Positions 10,896 through 22,045 of a stretch of 64,000 bases of DNA are shown in pieces. Made by a program: the position numbers and the translations under genes. This stretch comes from Rhipicephalus microplus (taxonomy: Eukaryota > Arthropoda > Arachnida > Ixodida > Ixodidae): assembly GCF_043290135.1 (NCBI RefSeq), contig NC_134700.1:162268553-162332552 (forward strand), written 5' to 3'. Position 1 is the stretch's first letter. Each line of letters begins with the position of its first letter. The notes below the pieces were generated by a model. It saw nothing but the letters and a program-made list of their open reading frames with translations, had not been told where the DNA came from and searched no databases.

Positions 10896-10930
10896 TAGCG
10901 TTTTGTACAGAAGTCACCGACCCCGTAACA
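10896..10930 (+). repeat. Gypsy LTR end; right arm of the 34-bp inverted repeat
   Basis: The bases end GACCCCGTAACA, with a terminal CA as at an LTR 3' end, and are mirrored at 8825-8858 with two mismatches. A TATATA run follows outside the element. Confidence 0.65.
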
Positions 10931-11561
10931 TATATAGACAGAACCGCTGGGGATAGTTAAGGCCTCGCCGCTCACTTTCGTGCGCACTGAAGTAAAAACG
11001 TTGACCACCACCAGGGCTGTGAAAACGTTAAAAGTGCAGCGGCACATTGCTGTCATTGCATTGACACGCTGGATTTCGGGGCCTAAAAAAGCATCACAGA
11101 CTTACAGCGCCGGCACATGAACGCAGAAAAGGAGACAGTGTGTCTTTTTTCTTGTCTTCATGGCTAAGCAATGTCAGTCTTCGTTTATAGATTTCCAACG
11201 AATACGAGCCTACAGTTTTCTGAGGCTAATAGGAGGTTCATTTGCGTGGTCACCGGCTCTTCACGTTTTGGACCAGCACGTAGAAGGATACAGCCACTCA
11301 GCAGTGTGAAGCTCGAGCCTATAAAAGCTACAGTGAGGTAAATGAACTTAAAGAAATGGTGGAAAGCGTATGACATCACACTTAACGAAAAACGTTTTTA
11401 GCGACAGAAATCAGCTGAATACTCATCAGCAGTGTTTAAACAAATGATGAAAGTGAGTGTATTGGACTGAAAGTGTTATAGATTGGCCCACAGTCCCATC
11501 CTTAAACTAGCTGGGACAGTGACAAAGACCCTCATTATGGGCGTGAGCGTATCATAGAATT
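10931..11561. other. No gene seen
   Basis: No motif-bearing frame or repeat was recognised in this stretch between the gypsy fragment and the next inverted-repeat element. Confidence 0.4.
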
Positions 11562-12286
11562 TTAGAGGGACGCTAAAGTCAAATAACAATTTACGTCGGA
11601 GTGAAAGCTCAATGTACGACAACACCTAAAATGACATTATTATCAACAACAGTGCCCTACTTACCAAGAAATTGAGGTAACTGCACAAGAAACATGCGCT
11701 GCAGAAGGATATTCTCAAAATGATCCCGGTGAAATCAGACGGACCGCCTACAATTAATTATTAGCAGTCGATCTAGCTGCACTAATAAAGAACATTTCGT
11801 TCATCAAGAGATGCAATAAAATGCTGCTTGTTCGTTTCTGTTTCATTCATGGAAAAAAGAACCACCGGACGTAACTATGGGAAAGGGCGCGAGTGGTTCA
11901 AAAATGTAATTTTCGCGTCGTTACACTGGACAGGTGGTTCTATATAGCGGGGCGCAGTTAAAAAAATCTTGTACAATCTTGGAGCCAATAATTAGAAATT
12001 TATCAATAACCACTGTTCTGCTGTGGCTCCCGCTACTTTCGGGCTGCTGCTACTAGCGCAGCAAAGCCGGGCAACGTTGTGCACCGCAAGAGAGACGTGG
12101 GTTAGTCCAGTCGGTCAGCTTCGTGAGGCGGGTTTTCTGAAGTGCACTAACCTGACGAGGACCACTAAAACGCGATTTAATTTCAAAATAGGTTTTTCCT
12201 TCGCACAAAAGTAACACTATGAGGTTTCTGGACCGCTATTTCAACAATAAACGTCGACTTAATATTTGACTTTAGTGTTCCTTTAA
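11562..12286. mobile_element. 725-bp terminal-inverted-repeat element, probably a non-autonomous DNA transposon
   Basis: The left end reads TTAGAGGGACGCTAAAGTCA and the right end, complemented, TTAAAGGAACACTAAAGTCA; over 24 bases 21 match. There is no transposase-like frame inside. The interior has an AT-rich left half and a GC-rich block at about 12010-12110 rich in CTGCTG and GCGCAGC. No clear target duplication could be read, so the superfamily is not assigned. The symmetrical ends are directly visible; mobility is inferred. Confidence 0.6.
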
Positions 12287-12368
12287 GGACTATAAGACTT
12301 TCCTGTTGTAGTCAACACGTTGCTTTCAATGCGAAGGATTTCTTAGTGAAGTATAGGTACTTTGAATG

Positions 12369-12807
<439 letters not shown>

Positions 12808-13600
12808 TAGTGCATCTTGGATCAGACACCACTGCAGTAAAGCTATGATACAGAAGTGCACAGCATGCGAAGGTTTTTAGACTGATGAGGTTTGTAGATC
12901 TAACCCTAGTGTTTGCTCTTAAACAGGTATGTTGGTGTTACGAGCCGAAAGGCGAGAAACCCTTCCTTCTATAATAATCTCCTCATGCCAAGCTGGTCTC
13001 GCGGGGTACTGTAAAATTGTGTTTTCTTATTGTCTTTTCGAAGTCCTGCCCATCTTCCATCTACAAACGCTTCGGTAACCAATCAATTTACACCTTTGTC
13101 AGACACGGTTTGCCCTCTCCAGGTATACCATGCTGAAGAAAGCCAAATATAACTTTAATGCCTCTGGCTAGTGACGCCCGAAGAAAAAAAAGTTTGTTTT
13201 CTTGCCCTACCTTCCTTCTGAAATATCAAAGTGTGTCGGTGTTCATGTTGCGCTGTCTGCTCTATTAAAGCTACCGAGTCAGTGCGCCAGAGTGAATGCG
13301 TGTGTGCGCAAGCCAAGCGGGTGCAACAAGAAGAACAGCGAACTGTTCGCCTCTTGTGCAGAGGGTTTGATATATTGTAGTACCTCACTGCGCATTGTGT
13401 GCGTTGCATTCGCAAACCACGGTTCAACTGCGCGCACTCACTAGCCAAACATTCAGACCAACTAACACGAGAAATTATAGAAGTGGCAGATAATAAACAC
13501 AGGGATGCCGTCAGCTGCCCTTCAGTCTTTCTATTGGAAAAGAAAATGCAATTTTTTCCTCAGTCTGGGAGGTGCTGAATTGATGACTCCGTCGGCGCCC
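12808..13600. other. No gene seen
   Basis: Frames in both directions are short and without motifs. At 13616-13637 the bases form a small GGGGC-GAA-GCCCC hairpin followed by TTAAGGC, a recurring tick repeat motif. Confidence 0.35.
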
Positions 13601-13731
13601 TCACAGCCTTCATTTAGGGGCGAAGCCCCTTAAGGCTTGTCTCCGTTGTTGTTCGTCTGTCGTAGTCAACACTAGTACTCGGCGTGTTCGCTAGAGGGTG
13701 CTGCGGTGCTCGCTCCACTTCCATGCGTAGG

Positions 13732-13802
<71 letters not shown>

Positions 13803-13940
13803 TGAACGGACGGACGGACGGACGGATAGCCGTCTTTGATGAGGTACTTGGCAAAATTAACGGAAGATCTCCGGTTTTATTGACGATGCTCCAGAGCTTC
13901 GCCCACACATCATCATCATTCACTCCGTAAATATTCTGTG
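13732..13940. repeat. GACA/GACG microsatellite with a TIR-family right end
   Basis: Seventeen or so GACA units (13732-13801) pass into GACG units (to about 13826). After about 70 bases comes GCTTCGCCCACACATCATCA with a CTCCGT...TCTGTG end (13896-13940). That end matches the right terminal repeat of the element at 35835-36042, so this looks like a truncated or diverged member of the same family, whose cores are simple repeats. Confidence 0.65.
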
Positions 13941-14469
13941 ATTTTTTTTCTTTCTCACGGTGACGTGTGAATGTATATGCGATCACGTGCAATAAACACA
14001 GATGACATCTTCGGACGAGCTGTACTGACACTTGTGTGGTCGTAGAAGGTATGGTATGCCAAACACCATCCGAGTTTCACGCACCGTAGCGGGCCAGACT
14101 AAAGTGTGACTGTGAATCACAAAACTCGAACCCTTGACAGCAACGCCATCTGCGAGAAAAGCCAATGAGTAGGCGACAATTTCCAGCGTCCCGTTCTTAC
14201 TGGGAATAAGTGCGAAAACAACAGGAAACCAAACAATGAGAGACACTTGCAAGACGCTACGTACGTATCCATCGGGTGCGCGTTTATTCTCCAGGTGGCT
14301 GTGCTGCATCAATGCCGTACGAACTCGACGAGGGAGTCATGGTAATTGGAATTGTCGCATTGCCTTTGGTGTTCAGTGAAAATCTCACAGCAAAAGTAGC
14401 CTTGTGCTAGTACGGTAGGACGATGTAGGCTCTTGCACGTTTTCACTTCTTTTCGCCAGCGGTATGCGG

Positions 14470-15220
14470 GAGCGCCAGCTGTAAAAATTGGCACTGTGTC
14501 TGCATGTTCCGCTGCAAATGTCGTATTCGCGTCTAGAGAGAGTGAAGAAAACGTTCATATGATGTTCCACACGAAAAAAAATTAGTGAATTGTATTCTGG
14601 AGGTGCTGCGTTAGTGTGTGACGATCCGTGCAGCGAAAGCAAACGAGCGCATCGAGGCACTGAGACATGAGCGCTGTCTGGCTGTTATCTTCGAAAACGA
14701 AGGAAGGCGAGCGCGCCTGTCTTGGAGGCGATAAGGTGTAGAACCCAAAGCGATGGGCAGGTGCCCCCACCATGTCGTCTTAGCGAAGCGTTGGAAACAC
14801 TTGCCTTTTTTTCTGCATAGCGTTGCGTTGTCAGCGCAGTGTGTTAAAAGCTACGGTCCTTAGAATTACTTATGTATGCCTTCTCTAGTACAATCAAACA
14901 CATACAGAATATTGACGTGTTGTTGTTGTGCCTCAAATGTGCACAACAATGGCTTTTTAATTGACAATCGCACAAGTATGAACGCGGAAACTTGAGCAAT
15001 ATTGGTGGGCGCTGCGGATGTGGTTGGATTTTGGCCGTTTAGGTATCGTTTCGGTGGACAAACAGGCAAACAGACTAACAGACAGACATACATAAATGCT
15101 TGCGTCGAAGCACCCCAAGGAAGACCATCGTCTTTGAAAACACCTACAACGATGGAACGTGACAACGTCGTGTGCCAGCGCGCGCGGCTGATGAGATGGC
15201 AGCACGTTCCACTGACCATC
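14470..15220. repeat. Unrecognised interspersed repeat, copy 1 of 3
   Basis: This segment is repeated in the same orientation at 17485-17900 and 17957-18370. Shared blocks include TTATCTTCGAAAACGAAGGA, GGCGATAAGGTGTAGAAC, CACCATGTCGTCTTAGC, CTACGGTCCTTA and TTTTTAATTGACAAT. Copy 1 is the longest (about 750 bp). No coding motif or tRNA-like head was seen, so its class is unknown. Confidence 0.65.
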
Positions 15221-15547
15221 TCCGCGGTGCTGCGGTGACGTGCACTCGTGTCATGGCCCGCCCAACCAAACAGTGGCCTAACATGCGTGGTGCCGAGACG
15301 AACATACGGCATCACACGAGTGCACAGAAAACGGCACCGGTGCCGCCATCCAGAGATGCCATGAGTTGTTAGTTTAGCGCTGTGTCCCATCTTGCTTTAC
15401 CGGCATCTGCACAAATTTTGGCGATATGCAGTTTAGAGTGTTTAGAATATGCTGCCAATGCTTGAGAGTGTTACATGGTCTCAACTATGGAAGAGCTATG
15501 AACTTTCCTGGTATGCCATTATGGCAGACAAATAAGATTTATACGGT

Positions 15548-15620
15548 GTGTTTAGAAAAAGTGTTTTAACGATTTGTCTACTGGGAACCCTACTATGAGA
15601 GGGCATAAAGCCGTCCCATA
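15548..15620 (-). repeat. Dispersed ~75-bp repeat unit
   Basis: Complemented, this contains the module found repeatedly at 33824-34073 and 36990-37545: GGACGGCTTT..., then CTCTCATAGTAG, then a run ending AACACTTTTTCTAAACAC. Here it is a single diverged copy. Confidence 0.5.
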
Positions 15621-16360
15621 CGATCCAGTACACGTTCTGGCATGTGTGAAAAAAAAAACACCACTCACTGCAATCAAATAGTTAGTTTTAAATCAGGTTT
15701 GCTGCCATATGAAAGAGGTGGTGGGAAAATGATCCCCCTTCATAACACAGATCATTAACCCCTTCATTAAAACCCTTTGCTTTCACTATTTGTCTATGCA
15801 AACTCCTTTAACGAGTTTTTTTACTTTTCAAAAGATTTTATGAAGCTCAATTTTGCGAATTCATAACAAAGTTTTTAAGAAAGACTATTCGTGCGAAATA
15901 CTATCTTTTACATATCCAGCCATTTTCATTCTGAAAGGCAGCTTCTTAGCCGATTGTAGAGTTTTAAACTACGTCAAAGCATGAGATTAGGTGCGTGACA
16001 TGCGTTGCATGTATGCATCACCCCGATGATCGCACCCGATTCGCGTCGGTTCAAGTGTAGTTTGGCTTGAACGTTTCCTCTACAACTGTTCGCGCTTGTT
16101 CTTGTGTTGAAACATTCGTTGCTGTTCCCGTCTGCTCTATTCGGGTGTACGCCAAGACCTAGTGCATAGTGCCAGGACTGCGGAGGCAAATGCTACTAAG
16201 TTAGAGTTTTCGCATGTAAAAAGGTGTTTATCTTTTGTACGGAAAACCTTCCTTATTCTTTAATGGAACCCAAGTTCCCTGGTCGGCGAATGCCGACGTT
16301 GTCCCACTCACAATCACAAGCTAGCAGCGTTAGCATCGCCTATCAAGCACAGCTGCACCT

Positions 16361-16417
16361 CTGGCGACGGCCGCTGGCGAGGGCCGCTGGCGAGGGCCGC
16401 TGGCGAGGGCCGCTGGC
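16361..16417. repeat. 13-bp GC-rich minisatellite
   Basis: Four consecutive copies of GGGCCGCTGGCGA, the first and last partial. Confidence 0.85.
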
Positions 16418-16945
16418 TCCATATGAAACTGAGGGGGCAGTTTCGTGACCATAAAAAGAATTGAATGACGGCTAATACTCTCTAGTTTCACGACGGCCTA
16501 TACGCTTGGTTACCGCTATGTGTTTTGCTGAATAGTTTGAAATTCCGCTTTCCGGCCACAAGTTTAGCCAAATAAAGAGTTTTATCTTGGACACGCCGAT
16601 GACTAACATCATCAACGTACGACCACGTGACAATATCATCTTGAAGGCGCTTGAAGAGCAAGAGGAAGGAGGCTTCTGCTTGGTGCGAAAGCGCACTTGA
16701 TATGCTGCAGCTGGCTATACATAAGCTAAATGTCGCTTGTCCAGCGTTACGCCAAGCGAGGATGGCAGCGTACCACAGCGTGCCTTTTAATGCACACCGA
16801 ATTCAAAAGAGCACGTTCGCGTTACTCTCAGCCGTTCTGCGAAAGCTTGAAGTTCAGAACACGAAAAAAAAAAACGATCCATCGGTGCTACGGATGCCGC
16901 GGAAAGCTTCCGGGAGCAGCGTCAGCCGCTCGAAGGCAGGCCGAC

Positions 16946-17160
16946 ATTGCATGGCATGGCATGGCATAGAATGAATTGGCATGGCATGGTATGGTAAGGT
17001 AAGGTAAGGTAGAAATGAACTTTAATGAAGTCCTGAAAAAGAGTACCTTTAGTCTCCCTTCGTGTTTGTTGAGGGGGAACCGCGGGCTGCTTCTACATCG
17101 GGATGGCAAGGCCAAGCCTCACCACCACATCGTGGGTCTTAAGACTTCTGGTCTGATAAG
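16946..17160 (-). repeat. ATGGC/GGTAA simple repeat next to a possible LINE 3' end
   Basis: Pentamers ATGGC then GGTAA (16946-17012) are followed by TTTAATGAAGTCCTGAAAAA and a GC-richer block to about 17160. The layout suggests a minus-strand LINE 3' terminus with a pentamer tail, but no coding sequence supports it. Confidence 0.3.
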
Positions 17161-17484
17161 TGTACATGAAAGCAGTCGTCACTCTTGATCAGTGAATAAA
17201 AAGTGTAAAGTACATACCAAAAGTTATACTGACATATCACAATACTGCCCAATTCAATTTGTGAGCGCAGCTGCTTAGGTGTTTTAGTTTTTGGATATGT
17301 TTAGACAAAGGCTTATACTTTGGCGAGATGCCCCTCTTGATTGACGCTGGTGGTGTGGAGCCTCTGCTCGAGCAGTTTAATTAGCAGCAGCAGAAGGCTA
17401 CACACTTTCTGCCGTCTTTCGCTCATTGTTCAGAAAAAAACTGGCTGCGACTATTTTGTATATATGTACACGGTTTACAAAAAG

Positions 17485-17900
17485 AAAAATTGGCCCGGTA
17501 TCTGCATGTTAATCTGCAAATGTCATGGAAAGACGATAGTATTGCGTGTGGAGAAAGGGAACAAAACGTTTATTTGATGTACTTTCCAAGAAAATTGGTG
17601 AATGGTATTTTGGAGGCGCTGCGTTAGAGTGTCTCGAGTGTGCAGCGGAGGCGTACGAGCGCATCGAGCCACGTTAGACACGAGCGCTATCTGGCAGTTA
17701 TCTTCGAAAACGAAGGAAGGCGTGCGCACCTGTCTCTGAAGCGATAAGGTGTAGACGCCAAAGCGACGGGCAGGTGCCGCCACCATGTCGTCTTAGCAAA
17801 GCGCTGGAAACGCTTGCCTTTTTGAGCATCGCGTAACACTGTCATAGCAGCGTGATTAAATTACTTATGTGTGCCTTCTCTAGTATGAAGCCACACATAG
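17485..17900. repeat. Unrecognised interspersed repeat, copy 2 of 3
   Basis: Direct, diverged copy of the 5' half of 14470-15220, including the segment with TTATCTTCGAAAACGAAGGA and CACCATGTCGTCTTAGC. It stops shortly after the TGTGCCTTCTCTAGTA block. Confidence 0.65.
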
Positions 17901-17956
17901 AAAACATGTGTGCTCTGAGCGCGTGGCTACAAAGCGCGTGGCTCTGAGACGAGTGT

Positions 17957-18370
17957 GCTCGCCCGTCTAAAAGGTGATAAGGTGTAGAACGCAAAGCGAC
18001 GGGTAGGTGCCACCACCATCTCGTCTTAGCAAAGCATTGGAAACACTCGCCTTTGCGTGCAAGCGTTGCATGGTCAGCGCTACGGTCCTTAAAATAATTA
18101 TGTATACCTTTCCTAGCAAAAGACGCACATGCAGAATATATATGTGTTGTTGTGGTGCCCCAGACATGCGCAATAATTGCTTTTTAATAGACAATTGCTC
18201 AAGTATGAACGCTGAATGTTGAGCAACATTGGTGGGGGCTGTGGACGGGGACGGCCGTTTCAAATACCCGATGCTGTTAAGAGTGGACAAACAGACCAAC
18301 GTACTAACAGACAGACTAAAGTTTTTGCGTCGAAGGTCGCCAAGAAAGACTATCGTCTTTAAAAGAACTT
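17957..18370. repeat. Unrecognised interspersed repeat, copy 3 of 3
   Basis: Direct, diverged copy of the 3' half of 14470-15220, starting at GGTGATAAGGTGTAGAAC and running through CTACGGTCCTTA, AGTATGAACGCTGAA and the GGACAAACAGAC block to the ATCGTCTTTAAAA end. Confidence 0.65.
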
Positions 18371-19620
18371 CGTGAGTAGCGTGACTGACGCGGACAATTT
18401 CGTTGCAGCCTATTTCACATCAACGACTGCACACGGAGTGCAGTGCGACTGGCCCGCTAACCGGGAGACTGCGGTAAAGAGCGTATGGGTGCGTTCTACA
18501 ACCGCGATGCTCGACAGTGCACTCAACTGCAGCACCGCGGGTGGGCGCCGTTAAACTTATCGTCTCACTGCTTTAATTCTCTCGTCCTCGCACTTCTCTC
18601 GCTCTCACTGTCTTTCATTTTGACTGCACTCCGAGTTAACTCTCTCTCGACCTCGTTCACGCTGTCGGCTACGCCGATAGCGAGGCCACTCTATGCACGA
18701 ACGAGCGTCTATCTAAAAGGTGTTCGCGTTAGGTGGCTTCCTGACTTCTAGGACAACAAAAAAGTAATAAAAATATAAGTCACAAGCTACAATTGGAGGG
18801 CATAGGTAGCTTTATGTAGATAAAAGTTATTTGTCATTTTCTGCTCTTCCTACTCGTCCCCTCATTCTGCTTTCTGGGCTCTTGCTATGGCTTCCTGCCT
18901 GTCTTGCATAGTTTGCCATCATTGGACTTACTTGACACACAAGCACTGGTTATATAATATAAAAGCCAATAGTTATTCTGCTTTTGAGGGTACATGTCAC
19001 GTGACCAGAAAAACGTAAGAGAAATACGCAATTTTTGCTCTCGCCGTACCAACGTTTCCAGAAACTATTGTCTGATGAAGCCGTCAAAAACTTACCGCTA
19101 CAATAGCTGTTGTGGGTATTCATTATAAATGCGAAAGCATTATGCGGTCCATCAGGCGAAGCATCCGGTGTTAACAATCGGCGGTGCCGAAATCCACGTA
19201 ACCAAGTGGTTACGTATAGGACTTGACGAACGTGATGACAGAATGCGATCACGTCATATAGAACCGCTACTATATATAACCATGAGTCTATTTTCACAAC
19301 AATCTTCATTAGTCGCATGTTACTTACAGCAAAGTGCATGGATTCCGTAAATATAAGGACACGGGTTGGAATACCAACAGCCACGGTGGCACTTAGAAGG
19401 ACTAATGGAAGCACACGTGCTTACTTATATTTATGTAGAGGCTAAAAAAATTCGTATCCTCCAGAATGGAGTGTTTGAAGATCGCATCGTTACTTTAGCG
19501 CGTATAACCGCTGACTCGAACTCTACTTTGCTAACAGGAAGAACTATATACCGTTAAAGCAGCTGTTTACGTGTTACGTACTATCACACGCAGTGTGTAT
19601 TGCGCACGCCAGTTGAAGTC
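18371..19620. other. No gene recognised
   Basis: Frames here are short or low in coding character and show no motif. A pyrimidine-rich stretch lies at about 18570-18630 and again near 18840-18900. Confidence 0.35.
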
Positions 19621-19636
19621 AAGCATGCCTAAATTT

Positions 19637-19875
19637 GATTGATGTTTAGGATTTGACGTCCCAAAACCACCATATGATCATGAGAAACGTGGTAGTGGAG
19701 GGATCCGGAAATTTCAACCACCTGGGGTTCTTTTACGTGCACCCAAATCTGAGCACACGGGCCCACAACGTTTCCGCCTCCATCAGAAATGCAGCCGCCA
19801 CAGCAAGAATTCGATCCCGCGACCTGCGGGTCAGCAGCCGAGTACCTTAGCCACTAGACCACCACGGTGGGGCAA
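19637..19875 (-). mobile_element. Ruka: Ruka-type tRNA-derived SINE
   Basis: Read on the minus strand it begins with a tRNA-like head (GGTCTAGTGGCTAAGGTACT, then a B-box-like GGGATCGAATTC), then a body with GTGCACGTAAAAGAACCCC and an end TTGGGACGTCAAATCC. The 16-bp duplication AAGCATGCCTAAATTT flanks it exactly (19621-19636 and 19876-19891). Transcription by RNA polymerase III and mobilisation by a LINE are known for the class. Several mismatches show an older copy. Confidence 0.9.
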
Positions 19876-19891
19876 AAGCATGCCTAAATTT

Positions 19892-21809
19892 TCAATATTA
19901 CATTCCTCTTCAAGAACAATGGTGACTGCAGCACACGTTTGGTGATGCACCACGGCCGTGGTGCAGGCACAATGGTGACTGCACCACGGCCGTGATATCA
20001 GTCAGGGACGTCGTCGAAACTTTTTTTCGCTAAGGGGCAGGAGGAGTGGGAGGCGTCAGACCACCGTACATTCACGCCCAAGTATACGTATAAGTGTACA
20101 CATGCATATCTGTAAAAAAAAAGTACAGAGACGTACAGACAATAAAAGATAAGGACAGCACAAAAAATGAGTGTAGGATAATCGGCGCTCGCGTTACGTT
20201 CATTGAAAGTGGGTCACGAAGTTCAAAAAGGTTGAATCTTTCTTTCAAAACAAAACCGAAACACAGCAATAAACGAAGCCGCAAGTACAATTCGCCACCC
20301 GCAAGTACGAAGACTAGGCAAATGTGTGTACTACCCAACATTCCCATGGTCGCTGAACGATCGCAGCGACAGAGTCCCCTATAGTTAATTTTAGGAAATT
20401 CTATGGCCTGAGTTGCATTTCTGAAAAAAAAGTTTGCAACTATTAGGCACGCTGTCATGAACGAATGTGGAGACGCAATCTTTCTTTATCTCTCGACAAG
20501 ATTGAAAGCGCGTGCCGCCAATCGATCTGTTTGGCAAACAGGTTCAAACACTGAGTATGCTTTCAACTTCACCAGTGGTGCGATATGCACATGTCAGGCT
20601 TGCGCTAGAGCTTCCGTTGGTCGTTCGCTGTGATGTTGACGGTGACTCACCCAATACAAGGAAGCGTGGGAGTATTATGTACTAAGGCGCGTGATGGTAT
20701 AACAAGGCTTAGATATTGCCCTAAGGCTACAGTTTTGCTGGGAGTAAATACTGTATACTTGCAGAGTAAAGGACGTTAGCTGTAGCAGTCTTAAAAGCTC
20801 AGAAGAAACAAAGTACGCAATGTCGCGCACATTTGATTCCGAAGTTTCGTGCCTAGAATGTCTACTTAAAATTAAGTTAGCGAAGTGTACAGATCACATG
20901 CAAGCAAGCCGAGCTCGATACTTTTGATCTGCTAAACGAAAGAGGGCGCTAAAGAATTCGTAGAAGGGTTGAATTCGTAGAATTAGATTGTTGTTTCCAA
21001 GGAGAAAGTGGCTGCTCGAAAACAACCCCGCGACACACAAGACATGGAAGAGCGCAAATTTTGAACTGAGTTTGTTTTTCGTAGAACTCAATATATACGC
21101 ACATTCATTCGCGTAGTAACAGTGGCAGTCCTGTTACGCTGTGCAGATTACAACTTAAGTTGCTTGACGGCTGTAAAAGAAACATTTATTGTGGACTAAC
21201 TGAAGCAAGTATACAATAAAAAGAAAAGAAGTAAAAGAAAGAACAGAACGCATGGAGCTTCATGCTTAATCAGACGTATAATGTGTCTACTGAATGCAGT
21301 GGTTCTGCACTTCGCACATAACATCGATGACAGGAGCATCAGCGACCACTTTGCTTCTTGTAGTGAGAGGCTGACTCACTGGTCTCAAATGTGGCTTGTG
21401 GCCCACACAAAGTGCGGAAAATTTATCATGCTGGTTCTGAGAAAACTGCGTAGGCGACTGAAATTTCTCCAGATAGCGGTGCTTCTTATGAACCATGTCA
21501 AATATGATTTTCCGTACACAGCTACCTGCCTCGCCGCGAAGCAGGCAAGCAGCTCACACCTAAAGATGACATTCACAGGGCGTATAGTTTGACACAATGT
21601 GTGTGCCCTTTGTAGCCATCTGCAATTGGTTGTGTGTAGGAATCCGTTGTGACAGACTGTTCACCAACTGCGGGCATACCACCGACTGAATGCGTCCTCG
21701 CCTGCGTGTCAGGTTTGAGCACACTACCATGGAGGTGTAATACGGAGGAAACCATCAGTACATACGGTAAAATCTCGCCTTCATTAGCAAAAAGTAGAAG
21801 TAAATGTAA
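19892..21809. other. No gene recognised; includes a 20-bp palindrome
   Basis: At 19946-19965 the bases TGCACCACGGCCGTGGTGCA form a perfect palindrome, and most of it recurs at 19981-19994. The hydrophobic minus frame at 20458-20072 has no family motif and was not accepted as a gene. Confidence 0.4.
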
Positions 21810-22045
21810 AAAGAAGAAGGCGTTTAATGAGAAGCAGGAGGAGAGGTCAGCCTTGAAAGTGGGCTTCTGGCCTGCTACTCCACACGGGGGTAAGGGGATA
21901 AGGGAAAGAAAGATGAGAGTATGATGAGGGGTGATTGTGGTATAGCACAATGAGTCACTGCACACAATGTCTCGTTCGATGCGTAGTACACGCACAAAAG
22001 TCTCTACATTATCAGACTCTCTAAAGACGGAAATCTAAACCCGTC

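Larger units (their letters stand above)
8824..10930 (+). mobile_element. Decayed Ty3/gypsy fragment (RNase H, integrase, LTR end)
   Basis: From about 8865 the plus strand encodes the end of a gypsy reverse transcriptase, RNase H and integrase in canonical gypsy order, with one frameshift near 8993, a stop at 9568-9570 and a frameshift near 9900. Everything upstream of the RT connection domain is missing. An LTR-like end reading GACCCCGTAACA finishes at 10930. A 34-bp inverted copy of that end sits at 8825-8858, directly before the coding fragment. The LTR start is uncertain (10790 is one candidate). Confidence 0.75.

Noticed and set aside
13983..14309. Minus frame with a hydrophobic stretch (SLIVWFPVVFALIPS)
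   Set aside because: Considered as an exon of a membrane protein, but there is no family motif and no splice context could be argued.
20072..20458. 128-codon hydrophobic minus frame
   Set aside because: Low-complexity Phe/Leu content from AT-rich DNA; a competing plus frame covers the same bases.
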